A DNA stretch of 64,000 bases from the NCBI RefSeq assembly GCF_034353875.1, contig NZ_CP133784.1, positions 5,236,501 to 5,300,500 of the forward strand, written 5' to 3'. This DNA comes from Pseudomonas sp. MH9.2. GTDB lineage: Bacteria > Pseudomonadota > Gammaproteobacteria > Pseudomonadales > Pseudomonadaceae. The notes beneath the pieces were generated by a model. It did not search any database, was not told where the DNA came from, and worked only from the letters and a program-made list of their open reading frames with translations. The translations under genes and the position numbers were made by a program. Positions 8,581 through 18,805 of this stretch are shown here, piece after piece (position 1 is the first letter of the stretch; every line of letters begins with the position of its first letter).

Positions 8581-8769
8581 ATGTCACTGCTTGATGATGA
8601 ACAAGACATTTGGGATATGTTTGCGGCCTCTGCCTTGACCGGGTTGATCAGTCGTGGTGCCATCGAACCGCTTGATGCTGCCGAGCTGGCCGCTGATTAC
8701 GCCTCGGAGTTGATGATCCAGCGTTCTCTGCGCATTCAGGCGGAAGAGGATGCGGCTGAGGCGCCATAA
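8581..8769 (+). CDS. small acidic protein of unknown function
   Basis: Encodes 62 aa, strongly acidic (MSLLDDEQDIWDMFAAS...), probably all-helical, rich in Ala and Glu. No domain recognised. The ATG at 8581 follows ATGAGGAAGTACAC, which carries a GAGGA site at good spacing, so I prefer it to the in-frame ATG at 8542. A strong bidirectional terminator starts 18 bases after the stop. Confidence 0.6.
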   Translation: MSLLDDEQDIWDMFAASALTGLISRGAIEPLDAAELAADYASELMIQRSLRIQAEEDAAEAP

Positions 8770-8786
8770 AATCTGGTCCAGCCGCG

Positions 8787-8824
8787 AAAAAAGCTCGACA
8801 CTTTCACACGTGCCGGGCTTTTTT
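8787..8824. terminator. bidirectional Rho-independent terminator
   Basis: AAAAAAGCTCGACAC (8787-8801) pairs with GTGCCGGGCTTTTTT (8810-8824) over 15 positions, with G:U wobbles. It has an A tract before and a T tract after, so it serves both the small plus-strand gene (ending 8769) and endonuclease I (ending 8829 on the minus strand). Confidence 0.85.
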
Positions 8825-8828
8825 GCTG

Positions 8829-9518
8829 TTATGTGCAGGCTTTCAGGTTAACGGGGCCAACGAAGGCATTGCCTCGGCCCATCACACACGCCACGCGTTG
8901 ATTGCGCTGAATTTCCCACGCATCGACAGGATAAGTCTTGTTCCAGGCCTCATAGAGTCGGCGATCCTGTTTGGACAAGGGCAGGCTGTATTGCTTGCTC
9001 ATATAAAAATACGTTCTGGCGATCATTCCGCGAACTGACGGACGAGGCATCACTTTCTTTGCTTTGAAATCCACCTGCGTCAGGCAAGACCCGTACTGCC
9101 CTGTCTGAACCGGAAGCCAGCCGAAGCTGAAGTTATTTCGGTCACCGTTCACCTCGCCAATACTGGGCACCAGATTATGCAGATCAGCTTCGGCGCGTTG
9201 GTAAACAGGGTCGTTTTTTGTGCAGTTTCCCCGGCCGCCGTTTTGCCAACATTGACGTAAATGGCCAATTTGCCAGGCAGGTACAATGTGCTCCCATTCG
9301 ATCCGCTTGGCGCGGTTGGCATTTTTGCGCGGAACATAACCGCAAGCGGCGAGATTGACCCGGTTACCGCTGTATTTACAGCCGCAATAGAACTCTGTCG
9401 ACTGCGGGGCATACAGGCCCGAGGCGATCTTTTTTGCTTCACTGAAGGTGCGAGGTGCGTCGGCATGGGCAGCGATGCAGAAACTTAGGGTCAGCAGGGC
9501 AATTATTCGAACAATCAT
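8829..9518 (-). CDS. endA: secreted endonuclease I (EndA/Dns family)
   Basis: A 229-aa periplasmic or secreted DNase. Signal peptide 1-19 (MIVRIIALLTLSFCIAAHA, cleaved before Asp20). The beta-beta-alpha metal nuclease core contains EWEHIVPAW with the catalytic His, and downstream DLHNLVPSIGEVN and RNNFSFGW carrying the metal-binding Asn. Six or more Cys residues suggest disulfides, as in Vvn/Dns. The start at 9518 is preferred over 9569 because the signal peptide starts here and AGGAAG lies upstream. Only four bases separate it from the DUF1654 gene upstream, so the two form an operon behind a LexA box. Confidence 0.9.
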   Translation of the reverse strand: MIVRIIALLTLSFCIAAHADAPRTFSEAKKIASGLYAPQSTEFYCGCKYSGNRVNLAACGYVPRKNANRAKRIEWEHIVPAWQIGHLRQCWQNGGRGNCTKNDPVYQRAEADLHNLVPSIGEVNGDRNNFSFGWLPVQTGQYGSCLTQVDFKAKKVMPRPSVRGMIARTYFYMSKQYSLPLSKQDRRLYEAWNKTYPVDAWEIQRNQRVACVMGRGNAFVGPVNLKACT

Positions 9519-9522
9519 GCCG

Positions 9523-9774
9523 TTAATCTTCCTTCGGCACGGTCCAGAATATCTGCACGCCACCGTCATCGCGGTAGGCGAGGGTGACGTTGTCGTTCTC
9601 CGCTATTTCTTCAAGTAACTGATTCCACTCGTCTTCTACCTCGTCGGTCAATCGGTATATCAGTGCTGCCCGGGCCTTTTGCGCGGTTGGTGAGTTGATC
9701 ACTTTCTGAACCCGGATGCCGAGTCGTTCGTAGGAGCTGGGGGCTGAAGGTGCTGCTGCAGAATTCTTTGCCAC
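9523..9774 (-). CDS. DUF1654 protein, SOS-linked
   Basis: An 83-aa protein matching the Pseudomonas DUF1654 family: SYERLGIRVQKVINSPTAQK, then a helical middle with WNQLLEEIAE, and an end of GVQIFWTVPKED. Function unknown. GTG start with AAGGA about 8 bases upstream. First gene of a two-gene operon with endonuclease I. A perfect 16-bp LexA box lies 20-35 bases upstream of the start, so induction by DNA damage is expected. Confidence 0.85.
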   Translation of the reverse strand: MAKNSAAAPSAPSSYERLGIRVQKVINSPTAQKARAALIYRLTDEVEDEWNQLLEEIAENDNVTLAYRDDGGVQIFWTVPKED

Positions 9775-9793
9775 GGAGGAGATCCTTGGTTGG

Positions 9794-9809
9794 CTGTATG
9801 CGCATACAG
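9794..9809. promoter_or_regulatory. LexA (SOS) box
   Basis: CTGTATGCGCATACAG is a perfect 16-bp palindrome matching the consensus CTGT-N8-ACAG with ideal flanking TAT/ATA. It lies upstream of the DUF1654-endA operon, in the expected promoter position on the minus strand. Confidence 0.9.
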
Positions 9810-9903
9810 TATTTCAACGTGGGGATTTTCGCAACTGCCTGTCGAGTCTCTGCCTCGATGTGCAGGAGTAAAGCGCGCTAAGGTCTGACAACAAGATGGA
9901 GTG

Positions 9904-9949
9904 GCACTTGCCCGCTCTACGCAGTGCAGCGCGCAGAGCGGGCAAGTGC
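9904..9949 (-). terminator. terminator-like hairpin after asparaginase
   Basis: A perfect 15-bp stem: GCACTTGCCCGCTCT (9904-9918) and AGAGCGGGCAAGTGC (9935-9949), loop 16 bases. It lies just beyond the asparaginase stop. There is no long T tract, so it may act as an mRNA-stabilising end or a weak terminator. Confidence 0.7.
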
Positions 9950-9957
9950 AGGAATGA

Positions 9958-11049
<1,092 letters not shown>

Positions 11050-11332
11050 TTATTTCTCTTGTTATGGGAGTGCTTGATTCATGAGCCTTGCGAACCTGAT
11101 GCAGGCTCACCTGACCCGGGCCGCACTAGACAAGAGCATGATCTATACCAACAGAATTGATCATTATGTATTGATCTAAGATACTGATTTATAACTATTT
11201 ATTTTTATAGGTGGGTGTGTTGGTATTCGGCTTTCCGAACATTGGAGACTTTGCTGTTCGGCTATCCGAAAGCAGAATGGAGGAATAGCGCTCTGCAACT
11301 TTATTATCCCGTATGGCGGCGCGCCGTGGCGG

Positions 11333-11361
11333 TTGACAAAAATGGCCGCCGTTCTCATAGT
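11333..11361 (+). promoter_or_regulatory. predicted sigma-70 promoter of the ribose operon
   Basis: TTGACA (11333-11338), a 17-base spacer and CATAGT (11356-11361, 4/6 match to TATAAT). A start near 11368 would place the RbsR-type palindrome over the transcription start. Confidence 0.55.
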
Positions 11362-11369
11362 CCGGCAAA

Positions 11370-11381
11370 GCAAACGTTTGC
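11370..11381. promoter_or_regulatory. LacI-family (RbsR) operator
   Basis: GCAAACGTTTGC is a perfect 12-bp palindrome with the central CG typical of LacI/GalR/PurR/RbsR operators. It lies 46 bases before rbsB and immediately downstream of the predicted -10. The LacI-type gene rbsR is inside the operon, so autoregulated repression relieved by ribose is the likely scheme. Confidence 0.75.
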
Positions 11382-11426
11382 GTGCGCGCAATCGATGCAA
11401 AATAATCATAAGATCGGAGTGAACTC

Positions 11427-12386
11427 ATGAAGCTGCCATTCGCTGCACGTCTTCTCGCTGTCGCTATGCTCACCGCAGCCTCTGCCATCCTGCCGCTTTC
11501 TGCTGCGCATGCTCAAACCACGGAAAAGCCCAAAGTCGCGCTGGTGATGAAGTCGTTGGCCAATGAGTTCTTCCTGACCATGGAAGACGGCGCCAAGGCC
11601 TACCAGAAAGAGCATTCGGCTGATTTTGATCTCATCTCCAATGGCATCAAAAATGAGTCGGACACCAGTGCCCAGATCGCTATCGTCGACCAGATGATCG
11701 TGCAGAAAGTCAATGCGCTGGTCATTGCTCCTGCGGACTCCAAGGCGCTGGTGACGGTGATCAAGAGGGCTAGGGATGCCGGTATTATCGTGGTTAACAT
11801 TGATAACCAACTGGATGTCGATGTGCTGAAAAGCAAAGGCATCAGCGTGCCGTTCGTAGGCCCGGACAACCACAAAGGTGCACGTCTGGTGGGTGACTAC
11901 CTGGCCAAGCAGTTAGCAGCTGGCGATGAAGTCGGCATTATCGAAGGCGTTTCGACCACCACTAATGCCCAGCAACGCACAGCGGGTTTCAAGGATGCCA
12001 TGGATGCCGCGCAGATGAATATTGTCTCCACGCAATCGGGTAACTGGGAAATCGATAAAGGCAACGCCGTAGCTTCGGCCATGCTCAACGAGTACCCGAA
12101 TCTCAAGGCATTGCTGGCCGGTAACGACAGCATGGCGCTGGGCGCGGTCTCGGCGATTCGGGCGGCAGGTAAGGCAGGTAAAGTAAAAGTGGTTGGTTAC
12201 GACAACATCAACGCCATCAAGCCCATGCTGCAGGACGGCCGCATATTGGCCACTGCCGATCAGTTCGCGGCCAGACAGGCGGTGTTCGGTATCCAGACTG
12301 CGCTGAAAATGCTCAAGGGTGAAACTGTCGAGGGCGCCGCCAATGGCGTGATCGAAACGCCAGTTGAACTGATCACCAAGAAGTAG
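11427..12386 (+). CDS. rbsB: ribose ABC transporter, periplasmic binding protein
   Basis: A 319-aa periplasmic sugar-binding protein (Peripla_BP_4). Signal peptide 1-29 ending AHA. The mature protein begins with the usual VALVMKSLANEFF strand and contains AGNDSMALGA and VVGYDN, the hinge and ligand-loop signatures of the RbsB/LsrB group. It delivers D-ribose to RbsAC. First gene of the operon, behind the promoter and operator described; ATG with GATCGGAGTG upstream. Confidence 0.93.
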   Translation: MKLPFAARLLAVAMLTAASAILPLSAAHAQTTEKPKVALVMKSLANEFFLTMEDGAKAYQKEHSADFDLISNGIKNESDTSAQIAIVDQMIVQKVNALVIAPADSKALVTVIKRARDAGIIVVNIDNQLDVDVLKSKGISVPFVGPDNHKGARLVGDYLAKQLAAGDEVGIIEGVSTTTNAQQRTAGFKDAMDAAQMNIVSTQSGNWEIDKGNAVASAMLNEYPNLKALLAGNDSMALGAVSAIRAAGKAGKVKVVGYDNINAIKPMLQDGRILATADQFAARQAVFGIQTALKMLKGETVEGAANGVIETPVELITKK

Positions 12387-12435
12387 TTTCCCGCATGCAG
12401 CGTTCGCTCATCGTGGCGGGCGCGTGGAGAGTGTT

Positions 12436-13986
12436 ATGTCTGTGTCTGCTCAGGCGGCTGTTCTATCTGTCAGCGGCGTCGGTAAAACCTACGCCCAACC
12501 GGTTCTCAGCGACATCGACCTGACGCTTCTGCGCGGGGAAGTGCTGGCCCTGACGGGCGAAAATGGCGCCGGTAAAAGTACCCTGTCGAAGATTATCGGC
12601 GGGCTGGTCTCGCCCACAACCGGGCAGATGCAATTTCAGGGACAGGCCTACGAACCCGGCAGTCGAACCCAGGCGGAAAAGCTGGGTATTCGCATGGTCA
12701 TGCAGGAGTTGAATCTGCTGCCCACGTTGTCCGTGGCGGAAAATCTATTCTTGGACAACCTGCCGAGTCGCGCGGGCTGGATCAATCGCAAGCAACTGCG
12801 CGCTGATGCTATTCAGGCCATGGCTCAGGTCGGGCTGGATGCTATCGACCCAGACACTCTGGTCGGCGAGTTGGGGATTGGGCATCAACAGATGATCGAG
12901 ATTGCCCGTAACCTGATCGGTGACTGCCATGTCCTGATTCTCGACGAACCCACCGCGATGTTGACGTCTCGAGAAGTCGAGATGCTGTTCGAGCAGATCA
13001 CTCGCCTGCAAGCCCGCGGGGTGTCGATCATTTATATCTCTCATCGGCTGGAAGAACTGGCCCAGGTTGCACAGCGTATTGCCGTGCTGCGTGACGGCCG
13101 GTTGGTGTGTATCGAACCGATGGCTGACTACAGCAGCGAGCAACTGGTCACGCTGATGGTCGGGCGTGAACTGGGTGAGCAGATCGACCTCGGTCCACGT
13201 CAGATTGGCGACGTTGCCCTGGCGGTTAAAGGCCTGGGTCGCGCGGACAAGGTGCGTGATGTCTCTTTCGAGGTGCGTAGCGGCGAGATTTTCGGTATTT
13301 CCGGATTGATCGGCGCCGGGCGCACCGAGCTTCTGCGCCTGATCTACGGTGCTGACATCGCCGACACGGGCGGTATCGAGATTGGCAGTCCCCTGCAGTC
13401 GGTGACCATCCATTCGCCAGTCGATGCCGTCAAGCAGGGTATTGCGCTGATTACCGAGGATCGCAAGGGCGAAGGTCTGCTACTGACCCAATCGATCAGC
13501 GCCAATATCGCGCTGGGCAATATGCCGGCAATTTCCAAAGCCGGCGTGGTCAATCGTCATGATGAACTGCGTCTGGCCCAGCGTCAGGTCGATGCCATGC
13601 GCATTCGCAGCGCCAGTCCGATGCAATGTGTCTCCGAGTTGTCTGGTGGCAATCAGCAAAAAGTCGTCATCGGTCGCTGGCTTGAGCGTGACTGCACAGT
13701 GATGCTGTTCGATGAGCCGACCCGAGGCATTGATGTTGGCGCCAAATTCGATATCTATGCGTTGCTGGGAGAGTTGACACGCCAGGGCAGGGCGCTGGTC
13801 GTCGTGTCGAGTGATCTGCGTGAGTTGATGCTGATCTGTGATCGTATCGGGGTGCTATCGGCCGGGCGTTTGATCGATACCTTCGAACGCGACACTTGGA
13901 CCCAGGATGAATTGCTTGCCGCCGCGTTTGCCGGCTACCCAAAACGTGATACGCGGCTCACTGAAGTCGCTCCCAGGAATAACTGA
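12436..13986 (+). CDS. rbsA: ribose ABC transporter, ATP-binding protein
   Basis: A 516-aa duplicated ATPase. The N-terminal cassette has Walker A GENGAGKST (near 43), a degenerate signature LGIGHQQM and Walker B ILDEPT. The C-terminal cassette has a degenerate Walker A (SGLIGAGRTEL), full signature LSGGNQQK and Walker B MLFDEPTRGIDVG. This asymmetry is normal for sugar importers of this class. ATG 12436 is chosen over GTG 12424, as GGAGAG precedes it. Its stop overlaps the rbsC start (ATGA). Confidence 0.93.
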   Translation: MSVSAQAAVLSVSGVGKTYAQPVLSDIDLTLLRGEVLALTGENGAGKSTLSKIIGGLVSPTTGQMQFQGQAYEPGSRTQAEKLGIRMVMQELNLLPTLSVAENLFLDNLPSRAGWINRKQLRADAIQAMAQVGLDAIDPDTLVGELGIGHQQMIEIARNLIGDCHVLILDEPTAMLTSREVEMLFEQITRLQARGVSIIYISHRLEELAQVAQRIAVLRDGRLVCIEPMADYSSEQLVTLMVGRELGEQIDLGPRQIGDVALAVKGLGRADKVRDVSFEVRSGEIFGISGLIGAGRTELLRLIYGADIADTGGIEIGSPLQSVTIHSPVDAVKQGIALITEDRKGEGLLLTQSISANIALGNMPAISKAGVVNRHDELRLAQRQVDAMRIRSASPMQCVSELSGGNQQKVVIGRWLERDCTVMLFDEPTRGIDVGAKFDIYALLGELTRQGRALVVVSSDLRELMLICDRIGVLSAGRLIDTFERDTWTQDELLAAAFAGYPKRDTRLTEVAPRNN

Positions 13987-14981
13987 TGAAAACTTCAGCC
14001 GCACCCCAAACATTGCCTTCGTCGGGCAAGCGCAGCAGTCATTATTTCGGACTCGGCACCTACCTGGGACTGGCCGGTGCGTTATTCGCAATGATTGCGT
14101 TGTTTTCCGTGCTCAGTGATCACTTCCTGTCTTATGAGACTTTCAGCACCCTGGCCAACCAGATACCGGACTTGATGGTGCTGGCGGTGGGCATGACTTT
14201 CATCCTGATCATCGGCGGCATCGACTTGTCGGTGGGATCTGTTCTGGCACTTGCAGCTTCTGCAGTCAGTGTGGCAATCCTCGGCTGGGGCTGGGGCGTC
14301 GTGCCAGCAGCCTTGCTGGGCATGACCTGCGCGGCCGTCGCGGGCACCATCACCGGTTCGATCACGGTGGCTTGGCGCATTCCATCGTTTATCGTTTCCC
14401 TCGGCGTGCTGGAAATGGCCCGTGGTGTGGCCTACCAGATGACGGGGTCGCGAACCGCTTATATCGGTGATGCATTCGCGTGGCTATCGAACCCGGTCGC
14501 TTTCGGGATCTCTCCGTCCTTCATCATTGCGCTGCTGATCATCTTCATCGCCCAAGCCGTGCTGACCCGCACCGTGTTCGGCCGTTACCTGATCGGTATT
14601 GGCACTAATGAAGAAGCGGTTCGTCTGGCCGGCATCAATCCAAAACCCTACAAGATTATGGTGTTTTCGCTGATGGGGCTGCTGGCCGGGGTCGCAGCGT
14701 TGTTCCAGATCTCGCGTCTGGAAGCCGCAGACCCTAACGCTGGCTCCGGTCTGGAATTGCAGGTGATCGCGGCGGTCGTTATTGGGGGCACCAGCCTGAT
14801 GGGTGGGCGCGGCTCCGTGATCAGTACGTTCTTCGGGGTCCTGATTATCTCGGTACTTGCTGCTGGATTGGCACAGATCGGAGCGACCGAACCGACCAAA
14901 CGCATCATCACGGGCGCGGTAATCGTTGTCGCCGTGGTGCTTGATACTTATCGCAGCAATCGCGCACGTCGGAAGGCTTGA
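13986..14981 (+). CDS. rbsC: ribose ABC transporter, permease
   Basis: A 331-aa inner-membrane permease (BPD_transp_2) with eight to ten hydrophobic segments. The conserved IIGGIDLSVGSVLAL near residue 75 is the family hallmark, and GTNEEAVRLAGI near 205 is the cytoplasmic coupling loop contacting RbsA. Starts within the stop of rbsA (ATGA), so it is translationally coupled. The end lies two bases before the rbsR start. Confidence 0.93.
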   Translation: MKTSAAPQTLPSSGKRSSHYFGLGTYLGLAGALFAMIALFSVLSDHFLSYETFSTLANQIPDLMVLAVGMTFILIIGGIDLSVGSVLALAASAVSVAILGWGWGVVPAALLGMTCAAVAGTITGSITVAWRIPSFIVSLGVLEMARGVAYQMTGSRTAYIGDAFAWLSNPVAFGISPSFIIALLIIFIAQAVLTRTVFGRYLIGIGTNEEAVRLAGINPKPYKIMVFSLMGLLAGVAALFQISRLEAADPNAGSGLELQVIAAVVIGGTSLMGGRGSVISTFFGVLIISVLAAGLAQIGATEPTKRIITGAVIVVAVVLDTYRSNRARRKA

Positions 14982-14982
14982 T

Positions 14983-16005
14983 ATGTCCACGATCAAAGAT
15001 GTAGCCGCGCTGGCAGGAATTTCCTACACGACGGTGTCCCATGTGCTGAACAAGTCGCGCCCGGTCAGCGACGACGTCCGCCGGAAGGTCGAGGCGGCGA
15101 TCATTCAACTCGACTATGTGCCGAGTGCCGTGGCTCGATCCCTTAAAGCCAGGGCGACGTCGACCATCGGCCTGCTGATTCCTAACGGTATCAACCCGTA
15201 CTTTGCCGAGTTGGCGCGGGGGATTGAGGACTACTGCGAGCGCAACGGGTTTTGCGTGATCTTGTGCAACTCCGATGACAACCCGGAAAAACAACGCAGT
15301 TACCTGCGCGTGCTCCTGGAAAAACGTGTCGATGGTTTGATTGTCTCGTCGGTGGGTGGCGATCCAGGATTGGCGGCTGGATTAGCCGCCGTGCGTACGC
15401 CGATGGTTATTGTCGACCGAGATCTGGAAGGCATTGTTGCCGATCTGGTGCGCATCGATCATGAGCTGGGCGCGTACCTGGCGACCTGCCACTTGCTTGA
15501 GCTCGGTCATCGGCATATTGCCTGCATTTGTGGGCCAGCGGAAACGAGCGTCGCCCAGATGCGCCTGGCGGGTTACCGTCGCGCCATGCATGAAGCTCAG
15601 GTGCCTGTACCGAACGAGTGGGTGGTGGAAAGCGACTTCACCAGTCCCGCTGGTTATCAGGCTGCAGTGGGACTCCTGACGCAAAACTCGCCGACCGCGA
15701 TATTTGCGGGTAACGACATGATTGGCATCGGCGTTTTGCGCGCTGCCGCCGAGCGCAACATTCGCGTCCCCTGTGATTTGTCGGTTATTGGGTTCGACGA
15801 TATTCAGATGAGTCGCTACGTGTATCCAGCGCTGACCACTGTTGGGCAGTCGATCCTGAAATTGGGTGAAATGGCCGCCGAGATATTGTTGCGGCGTATC
15901 GCTGCGCCCGCTGCCACGGCTGTCGAGCATCGGATCGTGAAGCCCGACATTGTCCTTCGCGAGTCCACGGCACCCCCAGCCAATATCTTCAACGCCTTTC
16001 GCTGA
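14983..16005 (+). CDS. rbsR: LacI-family repressor of the ribose operon
   Basis: A 340-aa LacI/GalR regulator. The N-terminal helix-turn-helix is STIKDVAALAGISYTTVSHV, with the hinge helix region containing YVPSAVARSLK that contacts the centre of the operator. A Peripla_BP-like ribose-binding core follows (60-335). Start ATG 14983, after GGAAGG, one base past the rbsC stop; the longer frame from 14926 lies inside rbsC. Likely represses at the GCAAACGTTTGC palindrome. Confidence 0.92.
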   Translation: MSTIKDVAALAGISYTTVSHVLNKSRPVSDDVRRKVEAAIIQLDYVPSAVARSLKARATSTIGLLIPNGINPYFAELARGIEDYCERNGFCVILCNSDDNPEKQRSYLRVLLEKRVDGLIVSSVGGDPGLAAGLAAVRTPMVIVDRDLEGIVADLVRIDHELGAYLATCHLLELGHRHIACICGPAETSVAQMRLAGYRRAMHEAQVPVPNEWVVESDFTSPAGYQAAVGLLTQNSPTAIFAGNDMIGIGVLRAAAERNIRVPCDLSVIGFDDIQMSRYVYPALTTVGQSILKLGEMAAEILLRRIAAPAATAVEHRIVKPDIVLRESTAPPANIFNAFR

Positions 16006-16028
16006 AACAGATTAAAGAGTGCTGACGC

Positions 16029-16949
16029 ATGCAAGCAAAAGTAGTGGTAGTGGGCAGCTTGAATATGGACCTGGTCACCCGTGCCGAGCGTCTGCCTCGT
16101 GCTGGGGAAACATTAGCGGGTGACTCGTTCGCGATTGTGTCGGGAGGCAAGGGCGCCAATCAAGCCGTAGCCGCTGCGCGCCTGGGGGCGAGTGTCGCCA
16201 TGATAGGTTGCGTTGGCGATGACGCCTATGGCGAGCAACTGCGTGCAGGCCTGTTGGTCGAGCGCATCGATTGTCAGGCCGTAACCACGGTGACCGATGT
16301 TTCAAGTGGTGTTGCGCTGATCGTGGTAGATGCCAGCAGTCAGAACGCCATTGTCATCGTGGCCGGGGGCAATGGTCGGCTTTCGCCGGATATCGTTGCA
16401 GCATTTGATGCGAAGCTGGCTGAAGCCGATGTGATCATCTGTCAGCTTGAAGTGCCGATGGATACGGTGGCCTATGCCCTCAAGCGCGGCCGCGAGTTGG
16501 GCAAAATTGTCATCCTTAACCCTGCGCCAGCCAACGCGCCGTTGCCTGCTGACTGGTATTCGCTGATCGATTATCTGATTCCCAACGAAAGCGAGGCGGC
16601 TGCGTTGAGCGGTTTACCGGTTGATTCGCTGGCATCGGCGGAAGCTGCCGCGACCCGGCTTCTGGCAGCTGGCGCCACAAAAGTCATCATTACGCTGGGC
16701 GCCCAAGGCTCACTCTTCGCCGACGGTCAGCGCATCGAGCATTTTCCTGCGCCCAGGGTTCAAGCGGCGGATACCACCGCCGCTGGCGATACCTTTGTGG
16801 GCGGGTTTGCCGCGGCATTGGCGCAAGGAAAAAGCGAGGTGGAAGCGATTCGGTTTGGTCAGATTGCAGGCGCGCTATCGGTTACTCGTGCCGGTGCTCA
16901 GCCCTCTATTCCTACTCTTAATGACGTACAGGGCTTCCATCAGCCATGA
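16029..16949 (+). CDS. rbsK: ribokinase
   Basis: A 306-aa PfkB-family sugar kinase phosphorylating D-ribose to ribose 5-phosphate. Visible motifs: N-terminal [27 protein letters not shown] (PfkB signature 1, near 43), and the C-terminal [13 protein letters not shown] (signature 2, with the catalytic Asp, near 250). Overlaps rbsD by four bases (ATGA). Confidence 0.94.
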   Translation: MQAKVVVVGSLNMDLVTRAERLPRAGETLAGDSFAIVSGGKGANQAVAAARLGASVAMIGCVGDDAYGEQLRAGLLVERIDCQAVTTVTDVSSGVALIVVDASSQNAIVIVAGGNGRLSPDIVAAFDAKLAEADVIICQLEVPMDTVAYALKRGRELGKIVILNPAPANAPLPADWYSLIDYLIPNESEAAALSGLPVDSLASAEAAATRLLAAGATKVIITLGAQGSLFADGQRIEHFPAPRVQAADTTAAGDTFVGGFAAALAQGKSEVEAIRFGQIAGALSVTRAGAQPSIPTLNDVQGFHQP

Positions 16950-17350
16950 AAAAAAAACCTTTGCTAAACATCGCCCTGTCGCGGTTGATTGCTTCCCTCG
17001 GCCATGGCGACATTGTCATGATCGTCGACGCCGGAATGCCGGTGCCGCCGGGTGTCGAGCTTATTGATCTTGCACTCACACAAGGAACCCCGGACTTTGT
17101 CAGCGTGTTGCGCGTGGTGCTTACGGAAATGCAGGTCGAGAGACATGTACTGGCTGAGGAAATGCTGCTCAAACAGCCACCGGCATTGGTGGTCATTGAA
17201 GGTTTGAGTTTGCAGGGCGAGCTGGGCCAGCAGTGCCTTGTCAGCCATGACGAACTGAAGAACCTGAGTTGCAAGGCCCGGGCCATCGTGCGGACGGGCG
17301 AATGTAAGCCCTACACCAACATTGCTTTGGTCGCTGGGGTAACGTTCTAA
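16946..17350 (+). CDS. rbsD: D-ribose pyranase
   Basis: A 134-aa pyranase interconverting the pyranose and furanose forms of ribose, so that RbsK can use it. Family features: N-terminal [17 protein letters not shown] with the catalytic His, [18 protein letters not shown], and C-terminal [14 protein letters not shown], the typical active-site tail. Overlaps rbsK by ATGA. Confidence 0.93.
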   Translation: MKKKPLLNIALSRLIASLGHGDIVMIVDAGMPVPPGVELIDLALTQGTPDFVSVLRVVLTEMQVERHVLAEEMLLKQPPALVVIEGLSLQGELGQQCLVSHDELKNLSCKARAIVRTGECKPYTNIALVAGVTF

Positions 17351-17427
17351 GTGCATCACTTTCGGAACCGGAAGTTTCCTGTGCGCGGCGATGCCAATAC
17401 CTGCACCAGCTTCGGAGCGTGATATTC

Positions 17428-18405
17428 GTGTCTTTACTAAGTGCCGCTGTCGTTCAAATTGTCGAAAGGCATGACCTGATTATTGACACCGATCCTGGGG
17501 CCGACGATGTGGTAGCGCTGCTGCTGGCCCTTGCATCGCCTGATGAGCTGAACGTACTGGCAATCACAACTGTGGCGGGCAATGTGCGTCTTGATAAAAC
17601 CTCGCGCAATGCCCGGCTTGCGCGTGAATGGGCTGGGCGCGAAGAGGTGCCGGTATACGCCGGGGCGTCAAAACCGCTGGTGCGGACACCGATTTATGCC
17701 GAGAACATGCACGGTAAGGAGGGGTTGCCGGGTGTTGCTGTGCATGAGCCGAAGGTGGGCATGGCCAAGGGCAATGCGGTGGATTACCTGATCGAAACCT
17801 TGAGCAAGGCAGCCCCGCACAGCATCACCCTCGCAATGCTTGGACCGCAGACCAACATGGCGTTGGCTCTGATGCAGGCGCCGGAAATCACGCAAGGTAT
17901 CAAAGAAATAGTGGTCATGGGGGGCGCGCATTTCAATGGCGGCAACATGAGTCCGGTGGCCGAGTTCAATATCTATGCCGACCCTCATGCCGCACAAATC
18001 GTACTTGCCAGCGACGTAAAACTGACCTACATCCCGCTGGACGTGACCCATAAAATCCTCACCAGCGAACAAAGGCTCAAGCAGATCGCGGGTTTGAATA
18101 ATCAGGCGGGCATGCTGGTCTGCGGCATTCTCAATGAGTATGTCAAAGCGGACATGGCGCATTACGGTTTGCCCGGTGGGCCGGTACATGACGCCAGTGT
18201 AATCGCTTACTTGCTACAACCGGAGTTGTTTACCGGGAAGCAGATCAATGTGGCCATCGATAGTCGCGAAGGCATCACCTTCGGTCAGACGCTTGCCGAT
18301 TGGTACGACACGCTCAAGCAAGATAAGAACGTGTTCTGGGTCAAAAATGGCGACGCCCAAGGGTTCTTCAACCTGCTGACCGCGCGTCTGAGTCGCTTGA
18401 AGTAA
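17428..18405 (+). CDS. inosine-uridine-preferring nucleoside hydrolase
   Basis: A protein of about 325 aa of the IunH family, splitting ribonucleosides to base plus ribose. The calcium-binding DTDPGADDVVALL is near the N-terminus; other family blocks are VYAGASKPL, LGPQTNMALAL, VVMGGAHFNGGN, and the late HDA (VHDASVIAYLL). Start uncertain: GTG 17428 is favoured because GGAG is 10 bases upstream (GTG 17419 is too close to it). The N-terminus (SLLSAAVVQIV) looks like the tail of a signal peptide without its positively charged start, so an export signal may have decayed. It is the last gene of the ribose cluster and would supply ribose from nucleosides. Confidence 0.87.
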   Translation: MSLLSAAVVQIVERHDLIIDTDPGADDVVALLLALASPDELNVLAITTVAGNVRLDKTSRNARLAREWAGREEVPVYAGASKPLVRTPIYAENMHGKEGLPGVAVHEPKVGMAKGNAVDYLIETLSKAAPHSITLAMLGPQTNMALALMQAPEITQGIKEIVVMGGAHFNGGNMSPVAEFNIYADPHAAQIVLASDVKLTYIPLDVTHKILTSEQRLKQIAGLNNQAGMLVCGILNEYVKADMAHYGLPGGPVHDASVIAYLLQPELFTGKQINVAIDSREGITFGQTLADWYDTLKQDKNVFWVKNGDAQGFFNLLTARLSRLK

Positions 18406-18430
18406 GTCCCGCTCAGGTCGCCGCAAGTCC

Positions 18431-18637
18431 TCACTCGCTGCTATCGGCAGCGGAATGGTCGTGCGGGTATTTTTCGAAGACCTGGCTGACGAATGCCTGG
18501 GCGGCTGCGGTGCCCAATGCTTTGAACAGCAAGTCTATCGCTATGATTGCCAGTTCTTCCGGGCTGCCCGGACTGTAAGAACATTGCCCTTGGGGCCATT
18601 TGGCCTTGATGTCAGCGTCGATTGATACGATTGCCAT
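18431..18637 (-). CDS. small conserved hypothetical protein
   Basis: A 68-aa protein beginning MAIVSIDADIKAKWPQG. The middle is helical (ELAIIAIDLLFKALGTAAAQ), and the tail has His/Asp residues. No family name recognised. The start at 18637 has GGGA upstream; the longer frame lacks a site. Convergent with the nucleoside hydrolase. Confidence 0.5.
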   Translation of the reverse strand: MAIVSIDADIKAKWPQGQCSYSPGSPEELAIIAIDLLFKALGTAAAQAFVSQVFEKYPHDHSAADSSE

Positions 18638-18805
18638 TTGTGTCCCGTATTGTCCGAAAAAAAGCCATTGCGCGTGTGGCACCCATCGGTGAGCTGTTGC
18701 GCAGCGGCGGGCAAGTAAACCATTTCCGACATCATTTGGCACTGCGACTTAGGCATGGGCCGACGCTCATGCCAAACTTGTCGACAAATTTCCGAGGACG
18801 CCGAC

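Noticed and set aside
12745..13413. 222-codon minus-strand frame
   Set aside because: Antisense to rbsA, which has full ABC motifs.
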